The position numbers were made by a program, and so were the translations under genes. Shown piece by piece: positions 1-8,942 of a DNA stretch of 64,000 bases. This DNA is from Xanthomonas floridensis. Lineage in GTDB: Bacteria > Pseudomonadota > Gammaproteobacteria > Xanthomonadales > Xanthomonadaceae. Below the pieces are notes generated by a model. It worked only from the letters and a program-made list of their open reading frames with translations. It ran no database searches and had not been told where the DNA came from. Location of the stretch: positions 1-64,000 of the forward strand of contig NZ_LXNG01000056.1 in the NCBI RefSeq assembly GCF_001642575.1, in the 5' to 3' direction. The first letter of the stretch is position 1, and each line of letters begins with the position of its first letter.

Positions 1-102
1 TGCCTGTAGCAGGGGCAACACCGCGCACATGCGCCGGAAACGGCCAAAAACCGCAGGCCTGAGCGTCATTGGCGCGACCGATGCGGCTTACCTCATCCTC
101 CG

Positions 103-3100
103 ATGGCGTTGATCAGACCATCCTTAGCGATTTCAGCGACACAACAGCTAGAGATTTATGATGCCAAGGGTTTATTGCAGGAGATCTATGATAAGTCAGG
201 CCAGCGAATTTATCTCTTGGTCTACACTCTTCCCGATGCGGTGGGCCTAGGCGGCGGAATTCTTTCAAGTGTGTCTGACAAAAGTGGCCGCAAAATTTCA
301 TTCGATTACGATAGTGCATCAAGATTGATTGGGATGACACTCCCTGATAAAGGTAGAGTAGTTTACGCCTACGACGCAGATGGATATCTCGCATCAGCCA
401 CTTACCCTGATGGAAAAACGGTAGGTTATCTTTATAATGAGAGTTCTTATACTGGAGGAAATAAGCTTCCTGGGGTTTTGACTGGGGTGATCGACGAGAA
501 GGGCTCTAGGTTTGAAACGATCACTTATCAGTCATTAAGAAAAGCAACTTCAGCTTCTTTTGCGGGATCAGTTGACACGACTAAGATTAATTACGATGCT
601 TATTCGACAAATGGCATAGTAAATTCTACTGTGACTGGCCCCTTGGGTGTGAGTTCTTATCTGAAGTTTGTTGATGCGGCATCCGGTGCGATACGTTTCG
701 CCAGTTCTGGCGTAGCATGCGGTACGCAGTGTAACCAGCCGTATAAGGCGATCACGTATGATATGAACGGTTATGTGGCTTCAGTAACGGATTTCCAGGG
801 CAACAAAACCCAAACCACATTCGATATAAATGGTTTGCTTCAACAGCAAATTGATGGAGTAGGCTCACCTCAGCAACGAACTACGAATATCGTTTGGGAT
901 ACCTCGATCCGTGAGCCGCTTGAACGTACTGTTCTTGATGCGAGCAATGTGGTTAAAGGGAAGTCGACGTGGGCCTACAATAATGTCGGTCTGCAGACTG
1001 CCAGATGCGAGATCGACACTGCAGTGACTGCAGCTATCGCCTATGTGTGTGGGAGCGCGACAAATGCGCCTACAGGTGTCAGACAGTGGCGCACTAGCTA
1101 TTGCGAGAAAGTTGACACTTTTAGCTGCCCGCAAGTGGGTTTGGTTTTGTCTATTGATGGTCCCCGGACGGATGTGAGTGATATGAAATCATATCGCTAT
1201 TACATCTCAAATGATGAGTCTGGATGTGCCACAGTGGGTGGTGAGTGCCACCGAGTTGGAGATCTGCTGCAAATCACAAATGCCTTAGGACAGAACACCA
1301 CTTACGCGTCTTATGACAGCAATGGTCGGCCAGCGCGAGTTATCGATTTGAACGGCGTCGCGACTGATTTTAGTTACTCACCTCGCGGATGGGTGACGTC
1401 GCAGGTCACCAGATCTGCAGTGGGCAACAGTTCTTTTGCCCAGGATCGTGTGACAGCATTCGAATACGATGAAACAGGTAATATTACCAAGGTAACCAGT
1501 CCTGACGGTGACCTGGTCAAGTATGGTTATGACACAGCTCACCGACTTACTGACATAACCGACAGTGCCGGTAGTAACCTGCATTATACTCTGGATTCGG
1601 CGGGAAATCGGATCAAAGAAGTTGTAATAGATTCATCGGGAATTATTAAGAAAAATCTGACGCGCGTCTACAATAAGCTCGGACAGCTTCAGTCGCAGAC
1701 CGATGCTTCTTCCAACGCAAGCATTTTTTCATACGACCTCAACGGCGATTTGAAGTTGATGACCGATGCACTAGGTCGTAAGACGCAGTTAGATCCTGAT
1801 CCATTGCGCCGAATCGCACACACGCTTCAAGATGTGGGAGGGTTGGCGGTAGAAACAACAAAGCAGTTGGATGCGCTGGATCGCGTGACTTCAGTGATTG
1901 ATCCTAAGGGCTTGACCACGCGGTACGATTATAACACCCTCGGTGACCTCATTAAGCTCACCAGCCCAGATACGGGGTCGACGTCATACGGATACGACTC
2001 TGCTGGGAATCGTGTACTTGAAGCTACTGCCCGTGGGGTCAAGATCAGTTCGAGCTATGATGCCTTAGGGCGATTGATTAAGCTGAGCTATCCCACCAAT
2101 ACATTTAATGTCGTCTATACCTACGATTCTGCATCTGCTAGCTGTCCGGCGGAAGAGAGCTTTGCTCGTGGCCGCCTTGCGTCAATTAAAGATAGCAGCG
2201 GGGTGACCGAATACTGCTATAACGGCTTCGGGGACTTAGTAAGTAAGCGGCAGACCACAAATGGTAAAAGCTTGGCACTTCGCTACGGGTATACGTTAGC
2301 GGGGCGCCTATCCAGCGTGATTTATCCTGATGGTGCAAAGATTGATTACGTCCGCAATTCGCTTGGTCAAGCTACAGAAGTGGGCTATACGAGCTCGGGA
2401 GGTGTGCGCCAGATTTTGCTGACTAATGCCACGTATTTGCCGCAGGGGCCAGTTTTGGGTTGGACTTATGGTAATGGTCGCATTATGGCGCGGACCTACG
2501 ACCAAGACTATCGTCCAAAGGCAATTCAGGACAGCAGCGCTGGGGGACTGGATGTGGGCTTAGTCTTCGACCCTGTGGGCAATCTGGTCAAGCTAACCCC
2601 AGCAGGAAGCAACATCGCAGATGTCTCGCTGAGCTATGACTCACTCGGGCGATTGACAGAGTTCAAAGACGGTGTGACTGGCACTGTTTTAGATGGGTAT
2701 TCATACGATAAAACCGGTGACCGCCAGAGCAGCAAATCGGCAGCTGGGGAGGTGTTGTACGGCTACGAGACGAGTAGCCACCGCTTGATCAAGGTGGGAT
2801 CGATATCGCGCGTTAATAACGCGGTGGGCGATACCACATCGATTAATGGGGCTGACAGGGAATTTGTCTATGACGCGACAGGTCGCATGAGCCAGGTTAA
2901 ACGTAATGGCATCGTGGTGCGCGAGTATCGCTACAACGGGAAAGGTGAGCAGGTTCGCCAATTCCTCGGTGCTTCTAATAACTACACGCTGTACGATGAG
3001 TCTGGTCGGTGGATTGGCGACTATGATGCCGCAGGCAAGCCAGTGGAGCAGGCGATTTGGCTTGATGGACTGCCCGTGGGTATCATTGATGCTGCAGCGA

Positions 3101-3861
3101 AGCTCGTATACCTGGAGCCAGACCATTTAGGCGCCCCTCGTGTGGCGATTGATTCTCAGACCAATAAGCCAATTTGGTCCTGGAGCCTAAAGGGAGAAGT
3201 GTTTGGAAACACTTCCCCCGATCAAGATCCAGATAAAAATGGCGTTCCGTTTGTGCTCGATATGCGATTTCCTGGCCAGCGCTACGACGCCGTAAGTGGA
3301 CTCGTTCAAAATTACCGTCGTGAATATGATCCATCTACAGGACGGTACTTGCAGAGCGATCCGATTGGTTTGGAAGGGGGGGCTTCCACCTATTCTTATG
3401 TCGAAGGAGGTCCCTTGATCGCAGTAGATCCGCGAGGGCTTCTCAGGTATCGCCCTGAAGCTGCTAGTAAATATCCTCGTACAGTTGCGTATCTAAACGA
3501 CCTGCAGAAGCGGATGACGCCAAGAAAGTACGAAGGATTCGCTCGATTTGGAAAGATTGATAAGGGGCATTTGGATGATTTGCTTAAAAAATGCGCAGGC
3601 CCTGTTATAACCCCTAAGGCGATGCGGCATGAGCATGGCCAATATACTCCTCGCGAGGGTGAGATATTTATCAATGAGGCGTATTTCGAAAAATACGAAT
3701 CTGGTGATCGGAGCGCTCAGTTCTTGAGGGATTTTGACGCAACTGTTGAGCATGAGCTTGTACATTTTTCCGAAGCTTTTTTCAATGGTAATAACTTCAA
3801 GGGGGAGGAGGGCGATTTGTATGAGAATTCTGTATACGGAAGGCCGATGCCGATTTACTGA
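103..3861 (+). CDS. RHS/YD-repeat polymorphic toxin, N-terminally truncated, metallopeptidase-like C-terminus
   Basis: A 1252-residue protein made almost entirely of YD repeats (many copies of the G-x-x-x-x-x-Y-D-x-x-G-R type). The RHS-associated core near residues 1055-1113 includes the YDPSTGRYLQSDPIGLEGG stretch and ends in VDPRGL, the usual hinge before a variable toxin tip. The last ~139 residues contain HELVH at 1217-1221, an HExxH zinc-metallopeptidase signature, followed by acidic residues that could supply a third ligand. RHS proteins form a shell around a secreted C-terminal toxin. The N-terminus is odd: the ORF begins inside the repeat region with no N-terminal delivery or PAAR-like domain, an in-frame stop lies at 7-9, and bases 1-102 read as non-RHS, more G+C-rich sequence. 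This could be a displaced RHS-CT fragment or a 5'-deleted gene. The toxin activity is inferred from the motif and domain position only. Confidence 0.8.
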   Translation: MALIRPSLAISATQQLEIYDAKGLLQEIYDKSGQRIYLLVYTLPDAVGLGGGILSSVSDKSGRKISFDYDSASRLIGMTLPDKGRVVYAYDADGYLASATYPDGKTVGYLYNESSYTGGNKLPGVLTGVIDEKGSRFETITYQSLRKATSASFAGSVDTTKINYDAYSTNGIVNSTVTGPLGVSSYLKFVDAASGAIRFASSGVACGTQCNQPYKAITYDMNGYVASVTDFQGNKTQTTFDINGLLQQQIDGVGSPQQRTTNIVWDTSIREPLERTVLDASNVVKGKSTWAYNNVGLQTARCEIDTAVTAAIAYVCGSATNAPTGVRQWRTSYCEKVDTFSCPQVGLVLSIDGPRTDVSDMKSYRYYISNDESGCATVGGECHRVGDLLQITNALGQNTTYASYDSNGRPARVIDLNGVATDFSYSPRGWVTSQVTRSAVGNSSFAQDRVTAFEYDETGNITKVTSPDGDLVKYGYDTAHRLTDITDSAGSNLHYTLDSAGNRIKEVVIDSSGIIKKNLTRVYNKLGQLQSQTDASSNASIFSYDLNGDLKLMTDALGRKTQLDPDPLRRIAHTLQDVGGLAVETTKQLDALDRVTSVIDPKGLTTRYDYNTLGDLIKLTSPDTGSTSYGYDSAGNRVLEATARGVKISSSYDALGRLIKLSYPTNTFNVVYTYDSASASCPAEESFARGRLASIKDSSGVTEYCYNGFGDLVSKRQTTNGKSLALRYGYTLAGRLSSVIYPDGAKIDYVRNSLGQATEVGYTSSGGVRQILLTNATYLPQGPVLGWTYGNGRIMARTYDQDYRPKAIQDSSAGGLDVGLVFDPVGNLVKLTPAGSNIADVSLSYDSLGRLTEFKDGVTGTVLDGYSYDKTGDRQSSKSAAGEVLYGYETSSHRLIKVGSISRVNNAVGDTTSINGADREFVYDATGRMSQVKRNGIVVREYRYNGKGEQVRQFLGASNNYTLYDESGRWIGDYDAAGKPVEQAIWLDGLPVGIIDAAAKLVYLEPDHLGAPRVAIDSQTNKPIWSWSLKGEVFGNTSPDQDPDKNGVPFVLDMRFPGQRYDAVSGLVQNYRREYDPSTGRYLQSDPIGLEGGASTYSYVEGGPLIAVDPRGLLRYRPEAASKYPRTVAYLNDLQKRMTPRKYEGFARFGKIDKGHLDDLLKKCAGPVITPKAMRHEHGQYTPREGEIFINEAYFEKYESGDRSAQFLRDFDATVEHELVHFSEAFFNGNNFKGEEGDLYENSVYGRPMPIY

Positions 3862-4312
3862 AAAATTAAGAATGTTTATTATGGTTGCCAGCTTGCTTGT
3901 AAGCTTGGCCGCCTGCTCAAAGAGCGGCACACAGGTCGCGGAAAGCTATTCGCCCAGTGAATCTTGCGATGACGAAAAAATGGATATACTGACGGCTATA
4001 AGTAAAAATCCAGAGATAGTTACTTATGGCTCGGGATATTTCACCGGCTCAGAAGTGGTGTTTTTGTGGGATGCAGAGCCGAGAAGCGTTGCTGAATGTA
4101 AGCGGGCGCAGGGAAATTTACGGATAATCAGATCAATAGAGCCAAATTACGTCCGCCCACGTGATTTTGTTCTTGTCGAAAAGTTGTATTCTGATTCGGA
4201 TGCGGCGTTCGTTCAATTTCATCTCGTACCCACTGGTAAAAATGGCGACGTGTTCTTGAGGAAGCAAGGGGGGTATTGGCGCGTGACGCAAAAGAAACTT
4301 TGGGAGAATTGA
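3821..4312 (+). CDS. Putative lipoprotein, probable immunity partner of the RHS toxin
   Basis: A 163-residue protein with a lipoprotein signal: a basic N-region, a hydrophobic stretch (MFIMVASLLVSLAAC) and a lipobox SLAAC, with the lipidated cysteine at residue 32. The start at 3821 is chosen because a strong GGAGGAGG ribosome site lies eight bases before it and because it supplies the positive charges a signal peptide needs. It overlaps the RHS gene by 41 bases. An alternative ATG at 3872 gives 146 residues, but with a weak ribosome site and no basic N-region. The mature part has no family I recognise; the end (GGYWRVTQKKLW) is vaguely like an NTF2-type fold. Overlap with an RHS toxin tip is the classic position of the cognate immunity gene. 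Membrane anchoring would imply protection in the periplasm. The function is inferred from context. Confidence 0.6.
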   Translation: MRILYTEGRCRFTEKLRMFIMVASLLVSLAACSKSGTQVAESYSPSESCDDEKMDILTAISKNPEIVTYGSGYFTGSEVVFLWDAEPRSVAECKRAQGNLRIIRSIEPNYVRPRDFVLVEKLYSDSDAAFVQFHLVPTGKNGDVFLRKQGGYWRVTQKKLWEN

Positions 4313-4443
4313 GGCGCTACAAAAGTTGCTTAACTCCGAATTCAAGACAAATAACGGTTCCAGGTTCAGTTCCACAGCAGCCAAATCATCGCGCCTATGT
4401 CTGCGCGCGTAGCGGCGTAAATCGGCAGCGATACTGCTAATGA

Positions 4444-4478
4444 AACGACAACGGCCGCAGTACGCGGCCGTTGTCGTT
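4444..4478. terminator. Perfect 15-bp hairpin between cheA and the RHS module
   Basis: A 15-base arm (4444-4458) and its exact reverse complement (4464-4478) enclose a 5-base loop. The hairpin lies past the 3' ends of both the convergent lipoprotein gene and cheA, so it is well placed as a bidirectional terminator. T-tracts on either side are short, so intrinsic termination is only probable. Confidence 0.6.
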
Positions 4479-4505
4479 AGATCAGGCAACCAGGATAGTC
4501 TTGAC

Positions 4506-4547
4506 GATTCCCGATTCCCGATTCCCGATTCCCGATTCCCGATTCCC
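4506..4547. repeat. Tandem heptamer GATTCCC, six perfect copies
   Basis: Six uninterrupted copies of GATTCCC, followed by degenerate copies and GAATCCC variants to about 4577, just past the cheA stop codon. It is non-coding, and its copy number could vary by slippage. Confidence 0.85.
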
Positions 4548-4581
4548 GATTCTCCCAATCCCGAATCCCGAATCCCCAACT

Positions 4582-6237
4582 TCAATGATCGCTGGAGCGC
4601 AAGCCATCCACATCCAGAATCAGCGCCATGCGGCCGTCGCCGATCAGGGTGGCGCCGGCGTAGCCGGGCAGGCCGCGCAGGGCGCGGGGCAGGGGCTTGA
4701 TCACCACTTCCTCGCGGCCGCGGACCTGGTCCACCACCAGGCCGAAGCGGGTTTCGCCGGCCTGCAGCAGCACCACGGTCAACAGCGGCGGCTGTTCGGC
4801 AGGCACGCCCAACCAGCGGCGCAGGTCGATCAGGGGCAGGGTATGCGAGCGGCGATCCAGCACGGCGCGGCCGTCGAACCAGCCCAGCGAGGTCTGCGGT
4901 GCGTGCAGCACTTCGACCACGCGCGCCAGCGGCAATGCGTAGACCGCTTCGCCGGCCTGCACCAACAGGGTCGGCAGGATCGCCAGGGTCAGCGGCACGC
5001 GGATCATGAAGCGGCTGCCGCGGCCCAGTTCGGACTGGATCTGGATCTGCCCGCTGAGTTCGCGGATGCGCGATTGCACCACGTCCATGCCCACGCCGCG
5101 GCCGGAGATGTCGGTGACTTCGGCCTTGGTCGAAAAGCCCGGCATGAAGATCAGGTGCAGGCACTCGTCGGTGCTCAGGCGGGCGGCGGCTTCGGCGTCG
5201 ATCAGGCCCTTGTTGCGGGCGATCTCGCGCAGGCGTTCGGGGTCGATGCCGGCGCCGTCGTCCTGGATCTCGATGCTGACGTAGTCGCCTTCCTGCTGCG
5301 CGGACAGGCGCACATGGCCGCTGCGCGGTTTGCCGGTGGCTTCGCGCAGGGCCGGCGATTCGATGCCGTGGTCGATCGCGTTGCGCACCAGGTGCACCAG
5401 TGGGTCGGCCAGGGCTTCGACCAGATTGCGATCGAGCTCGGTTTCGGCGCCGATCAGTTCCAGCTCTACTTCCTTGGACAGCGTGCGCGCGACATCGCGG
5501 GCCACCTTGGGGAAGCGGGCGAACACCTTGCTCACCGGTTGCATGCGGGTGCGCATTACCGCGGTCTGCAGGCGGGCGGTGGCGATGTCCAGGGTGCTGA
5601 CCGCGCGGTCGAGTTCTTCGTCGCGCAGGCGGGTGCGCAAGGTCTTCAAGCGGTTGCGCGAGAGCACCAGTTCGCCGATCAGGTTGACGATGGCGTCCAG
5701 GCGCTTGGTGTCCACGCGCACGGTCTGTTCGGCTTCGGCGCCAGCCTTGGCGGCGCCCTTGGGTGCGGCCTTGGCGCCGGCAGCCGGCGCGGCATGGCCG
5801 TCGTCGTGCGCAGGCGCGGCGGCTGCCGCCTTGGGCGCAGCCTTCACCGCCGGCGGGCCGCTCTTGGCATCGAACTGCGCAATCAGCGAGGCCGGTGCAT
5901 GCGGCACGGTTTCGCCCGAGCCCATCGCATCCAGCATGGCCTGCAGATAATCCAGCGACTGTTGCGCGGCATCGAAGTGATGCGCCTGCAACACCGCCTG
6001 GCCGGAGCGCGCCATGCCCAGGGTTTCCTCGGCGGCGTGGCAGAGCTCGACCATCGGCTTGATCGCCAGGAAGCCGGCGCCGCCCTTGAGCGTGTGGAAG
6101 CCGCGGAACACCGCGTTGAGCTGGTCGGCTTCGTCCGGCGCCTGTTCCAGCGACACCAGCTGTTCGCCGAGGCGATCCAGGATTTCCTGGGCCTCGACGA
6201 TGAAATCGGCAGCAATATCGTCTGGAACAGCACTCAT
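4582..6237 (-). CDS. cheA: Chemotaxis histidine kinase CheA (short form, no P2 domain)
   Basis: A 551-residue cytoplasmic kinase that phosphorylates CheY in response to chemoreceptors. The HPt domain has His48 in GFHTLKGGAGF. An Ala/Pro/Lys-rich linker (about 123-172) replaces the usual P2 CheY-docking domain. A dimerisation helix follows at about 175-235. The ATPase has an N box (Asn286 in VRNAIDHG), a G1 box DDGAGID (327-332) and a G2 box GRGVGMD (379-385). A CheW-like domain fills 420-545. Family members are commonly 650 residues or more; the shortfall is mostly the missing P2. It is the last gene of the flhF-flhG-fliA-cheYZA run, two bases after cheZ. No cheW, cheR, cheB or receptor gene is in the window. 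Confidence 0.95.
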   Translation of the reverse strand: MSAVPDDIAADFIVEAQEILDRLGEQLVSLEQAPDEADQLNAVFRGFHTLKGGAGFLAIKPMVELCHAAEETLGMARSGQAVLQAHHFDAAQQSLDYLQAMLDAMGSGETVPHAPASLIAQFDAKSGPPAVKAAPKAAAAAPAHDDGHAAPAAGAKAAPKGAAKAGAEAEQTVRVDTKRLDAIVNLIGELVLSRNRLKTLRTRLRDEELDRAVSTLDIATARLQTAVMRTRMQPVSKVFARFPKVARDVARTLSKEVELELIGAETELDRNLVEALADPLVHLVRNAIDHGIESPALREATGKPRSGHVRLSAQQEGDYVSIEIQDDGAGIDPERLREIARNKGLIDAEAAARLSTDECLHLIFMPGFSTKAEVTDISGRGVGMDVVQSRIRELSGQIQIQSELGRGSRFMIRVPLTLAILPTLLVQAGEAVYALPLARVVEVLHAPQTSLGWFDGRAVLDRRSHTLPLIDLRRWLGVPAEQPPLLTVVLLQAGETRFGLVVDQVRGREEVVIKPLPRALRGLPGYAGATLIGDGRMALILDVDGLRSSDH

Positions 6238-6239
6238 GG

Positions 6240-6866
6240 TTACAACCCCAATCCGGACAGCAAATCGTCGGCGTCGTCCTGCGACACCGCATGACGGTCC
6301 AGGTCCTTGATTGCAGGACCGGCCAGACCGCCGTCGTCTTTCTTCGGCTCGGTGTTCTTCGGCGGCAGGCCGAGCGCACCGAAGCCCTCATGCACGCGGC
6401 GCACGATGCCGGCCACGCGGCGGATGATCTGCCCGCTGAGGTCCTGGTAGCTCTGCGCCAGCGACAGCTCGGTGAGGTTGTGGCGCATCTTTTCCAGCAG
6501 CGCGCCCTGGTCCTCATTGAGCCCGCCGTCGCGCAGCTGGTTGGCCAGCACGCGGCATTCTTCCACCAGGTCCAGCGTGCGGTGGCTGGCCTTTTCGGTC
6601 ATTTCCACCACGTGGTCCAGACGCGAGCAGGCATCGTCCAGTTCGCCGGCTTCCTCGGGCACGGTGGGCAACTCGCCCAGCGCCTGGCCGAGTTCGCGCG
6701 CGAGCCGGCTCAGGCTCTGCATCATCGGGCGCGTGCGCAGCGCGGCGAGGTGATCGACCTCGCGACGCCAGGCGACCTGGTCACCGCTTTCCAGTGCATC
6801 GAGCGCGTTCTGCAGGCGCTCGATCAACGCGGCACGTTCGGCATCGGTTTCCACGGTGGCGTTCAT
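6240..6866 (-). CDS. cheZ: CheY-P phosphatase CheZ
   Basis: A 208-residue, mostly helical protein that dephosphorylates CheY-P. The central region contains LAQSYQDLSGQIIRRV, the conserved CheZ segment whose glutamine-containing QDLSGQ motif inserts into the CheY active site. The tail (SQDDADDLLSGLGL) is the CheY-binding C-terminal helix. The start is the ATG that overlaps the cheY stop in TGATG; the longer upstream reading is simply cheY out of frame. Order and tight coupling with cheY and cheA show one transcription unit. Confidence 0.93.
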   Translation of the reverse strand: MNATVETDAERAALIERLQNALDALESGDQVAWRREVDHLAALRTRPMMQSLSRLARELGQALGELPTVPEEAGELDDACSRLDHVVEMTEKASHRTLDLVEECRVLANQLRDGGLNEDQGALLEKMRHNLTELSLAQSYQDLSGQIIRRVAGIVRRVHEGFGALGLPPKNTEPKKDDGGLAGPAIKDLDRHAVSQDDADDLLSGLGL

Positions 6867-7258
6867 CAGGCGGTCGCCGCCAGACGTTCGAACACCTTGC
6901 CCAGCTTTTCTTCCAGGGTCTGCGCGGTGAACGGCTTGATGATGTAGCCATTCACGCCGCACTGCGCCGCTTCGATGATCTGCTCGCGCTTGGCTTCGGC
7001 GGTCACCATCATCACCGGCAGGTGCTTGAGCTTGGCGTCGGCGCGGATGTTGCGCAGCAGGTCGATGCCGGTCATGCCGGGCATGTTCCAGTCCGTCACC
7101 ACGAAATCGAACGGGCCCGCGCGCAACGCGGCCAGTGCGCTGTTGCCGTCTTCGGCCTCTGCGGTATTGGTGAAGCCGAGATCCGCCAACAGATTCTTGA
7201 CGATACGTCGCATCGTCGAGAAGTCGTCCACGATCAGGATCCGCATGTTCTTATTCAC
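6866..7258 (-). CDS. cheY: Chemotaxis response regulator CheY
   Basis: A 130-residue stand-alone receiver domain that binds the FliM/FliN switch when phosphorylated by CheA. The acidic pocket (Asp11, Asp12), phospho-acceptor Asp56 (VVTDWNMPG), switch Thr86 and Lys108 (YIIKPF) are all present. The WNMPGM segment is typical of flagellar CheY. It lies 35 bases after fliA and is coupled to cheZ. Confidence 0.96.
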   Translation of the reverse strand: MNKNMRILIVDDFSTMRRIVKNLLADLGFTNTAEAEDGNSALAALRAGPFDFVVTDWNMPGMTGIDLLRNIRADAKLKHLPVMMVTAEAKREQIIEAAQCGVNGYIIKPFTAQTLEEKLGKVFERLAATA

Positions 7259-7293
7259 ATCAAGCTCCTAACGCTAAAAATTACGCGAAAAAA

Positions 7294-8061
7294 TTAGTCG
7301 TCAATTTCGACACCGGCATCGGCCAGTTCGAAGACTTTGAGGCGGCCGCGCAGACGCACCACGGCCTGGCCATGGATCTGGCAGACGCGCGACTCGCTGA
7401 CACCGAGCACGGCGCCGATTTCCTTCAGGTTCAATTCCTGTTCGTAGTACAGCGACAGCACCAGCTGCTCGCGTTCGGGCAACTGGCCGATGGCCTTGCC
7501 CAGCTCGCGGCCGAATTCGCCACGCTCCATCATCTGCTGCGGGTTGGGGCCACCCTTGGCGGTGGTGTCCAGCTCGCCGTGATCTTCGATGCGCGATTCC
7601 AGGCTCAGCACCTGGCCGCGTGCGGCATCTTCCATCAGGCGCAGGTAGTCGGGTAGCGGCATTTCCATCGCGGCGGCCACCTCGGTGGCGGCGGCGGCGC
7701 GGCCGGTGTTCTGCTCGATCTTGCGCACCGCCGCGGCAGCGTCGCGGGCACGGCGGTGCACCGAACGCGGTACCCAGTCGCCTCTGCGAATTTCGTCGAT
7801 CATCGAGCCGCGGATGCGGATCGAGGCATAGGTTTCGAACGAGGCGCCCTGTTCGGAGTCGTAACTGCGCGAGGCTTCGATCAGGCCGATCATGCCGGCC
7901 TGGATCAGGTCGTCCACTTCCACGCTGGCCGGCAGGCGGGCGGCCAGATGGTGGGCGATGCGGCGCACCAGGTCGGCGTGCTGGGTCACCACGTCGTTGG
8001 CGTTGTTGCGTTGGACGGCACGGTACTGCGCGGTGGCGCTCGTTGCGGTGGCGGTACTCAT
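7294..8061 (-). CDS. fliA: Flagellar sigma factor FliA (sigma-28)
   Basis: A 255-residue sigma-70 family protein of the FliA subgroup. Region 2 (LVRRIAHHLAARLP, then DLIQAGMIGLIEA and RGSMIDEIR), region 3 and region 4 (LPEREQLVLSLYYEQEL, with the helix-turn-helix KEIGAVLGVSESRVCQIH) are complete. It directs RNA polymerase to late flagellar genes such as fliC. The start ATG overlaps the flhG stop (ATGA). Co-transcription with flhF-flhG from the sigma-54 site at 10781 puts late-gene control under RpoN. Confidence 0.96.
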   Translation of the reverse strand: MSTATATSATAQYRAVQRNNANDVVTQHADLVRRIAHHLAARLPASVEVDDLIQAGMIGLIEASRSYDSEQGASFETYASIRIRGSMIDEIRRGDWVPRSVHRRARDAAAAVRKIEQNTGRAAAATEVAAAMEMPLPDYLRLMEDAARGQVLSLESRIEDHGELDTTAKGGPNPQQMMERGEFGRELGKAIGQLPEREQLVLSLYYEQELNLKEIGAVLGVSESRVCQIHGQAVVRLRGRLKVFELADAGVEIDD

Positions 8062-8942
8062 GCGGCCACTCCCCGTTGAATGATGCGTTCGACAAAGAAC
8101 TCGACGTTGCCGCGCGGCACGGTGGGAGCCTGCCAGCGCGAGGTACGCCGCGCGATTTCTGCGATGGCCTGCGCCGACGGACTGGCGGGGTAGGCCTTGA
8201 TGACGGGTTGCTGGCGCTGCACCGACAGGCGCAACCAGTCGTCCTGCGGCACGTGGCCGAGGTAGTTCAGCGACACGTCGCCCAGGAACTTCTCGCAGAC
8301 GCGGGAGAGCTTGTCGTACAGCAGGCGGCCCTCGTTGGGGTCGCGCACCATGTTGGCGATGATCTGCAGGCGGTCCACGCCGCGTTCGCGCGAGAGCACC
8401 TTGATCAGCGCGTAGGCGTCGGTGATCGAGGCCGGTTCGTCGCAGACCACCACCACGGTGTCCTGGGCGGCCTGGCAGAAGGTCAGCACGCTGTCGGTGA
8501 TGCCGGCGGCGGTGTCGATGACCATCACGTCCAGGTCGCGTTCCAGTTCGGAGAACACGTTGACCAGGCCGATGTGCTGGGCCGGAGCCAGTTCGGCCAT
8601 ATGGCGGCGACCGGACGCGGCCGGCACCACCAGCACGCCGCCGGGGCCTTCGATGATCACTTCGTCCAGCGTGCAGCGGCCGGCGATCAGGTCGGCCAGT
8701 GTGTACTTGGGCGACAGGCCCAGGACCACATCCAGGTTGGCCAGGCCCAGGTCGGCGTCCAGCAGCAGGGTGCGCTTGCCCATGTCGGCAAGCGCCACCG
8801 CCAGGTTGGCGGAGATGTTGGTTTTCCCTACGCCGCCCTTGCCGCCGGTCACGGCAATGGTGCGCACCGGGCCCAGGGGCTCGGGACGGGTCGCCGACAG
8901 GGGGAAGGCGTTGGTCAGCTTGGCGTATTCACGCGACTGCAT
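8058..8942 (-). CDS. flhG: Flagellar number regulator FlhG (FleN/YlxH), MinD-like ATPase
   Basis: A 294-residue ParA/MinD family ATPase. The deviant Walker A motif GGKGGVGKT is at residues 33-41; other family motifs include the LLLDADLGLANLDV switch and the VMVIDTAAG Walker B. FlhG limits flagellar number, in related bacteria by restraining FlhF and FleQ. The ATG at 8942 is chosen because it follows a ribosome site, overlaps the 3' end of flhF by 14 bases, and gives the usual short N-terminus before the P-loop. Confidence 0.93.
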   Translation of the reverse strand: MQSREYAKLTNAFPLSATRPEPLGPVRTIAVTGGKGGVGKTNISANLAVALADMGKRTLLLDADLGLANLDVVLGLSPKYTLADLIAGRCTLDEVIIEGPGGVLVVPAASGRRHMAELAPAQHIGLVNVFSELERDLDVMVIDTAAGITDSVLTFCQAAQDTVVVVCDEPASITDAYALIKVLSRERGVDRLQIIANMVRDPNEGRLLYDKLSRVCEKFLGDVSLNYLGHVPQDDWLRLSVQRQQPVIKAYPASPSAQAIAEIARRTSRWQAPTVPRGNVEFFVERIIQRGVAA

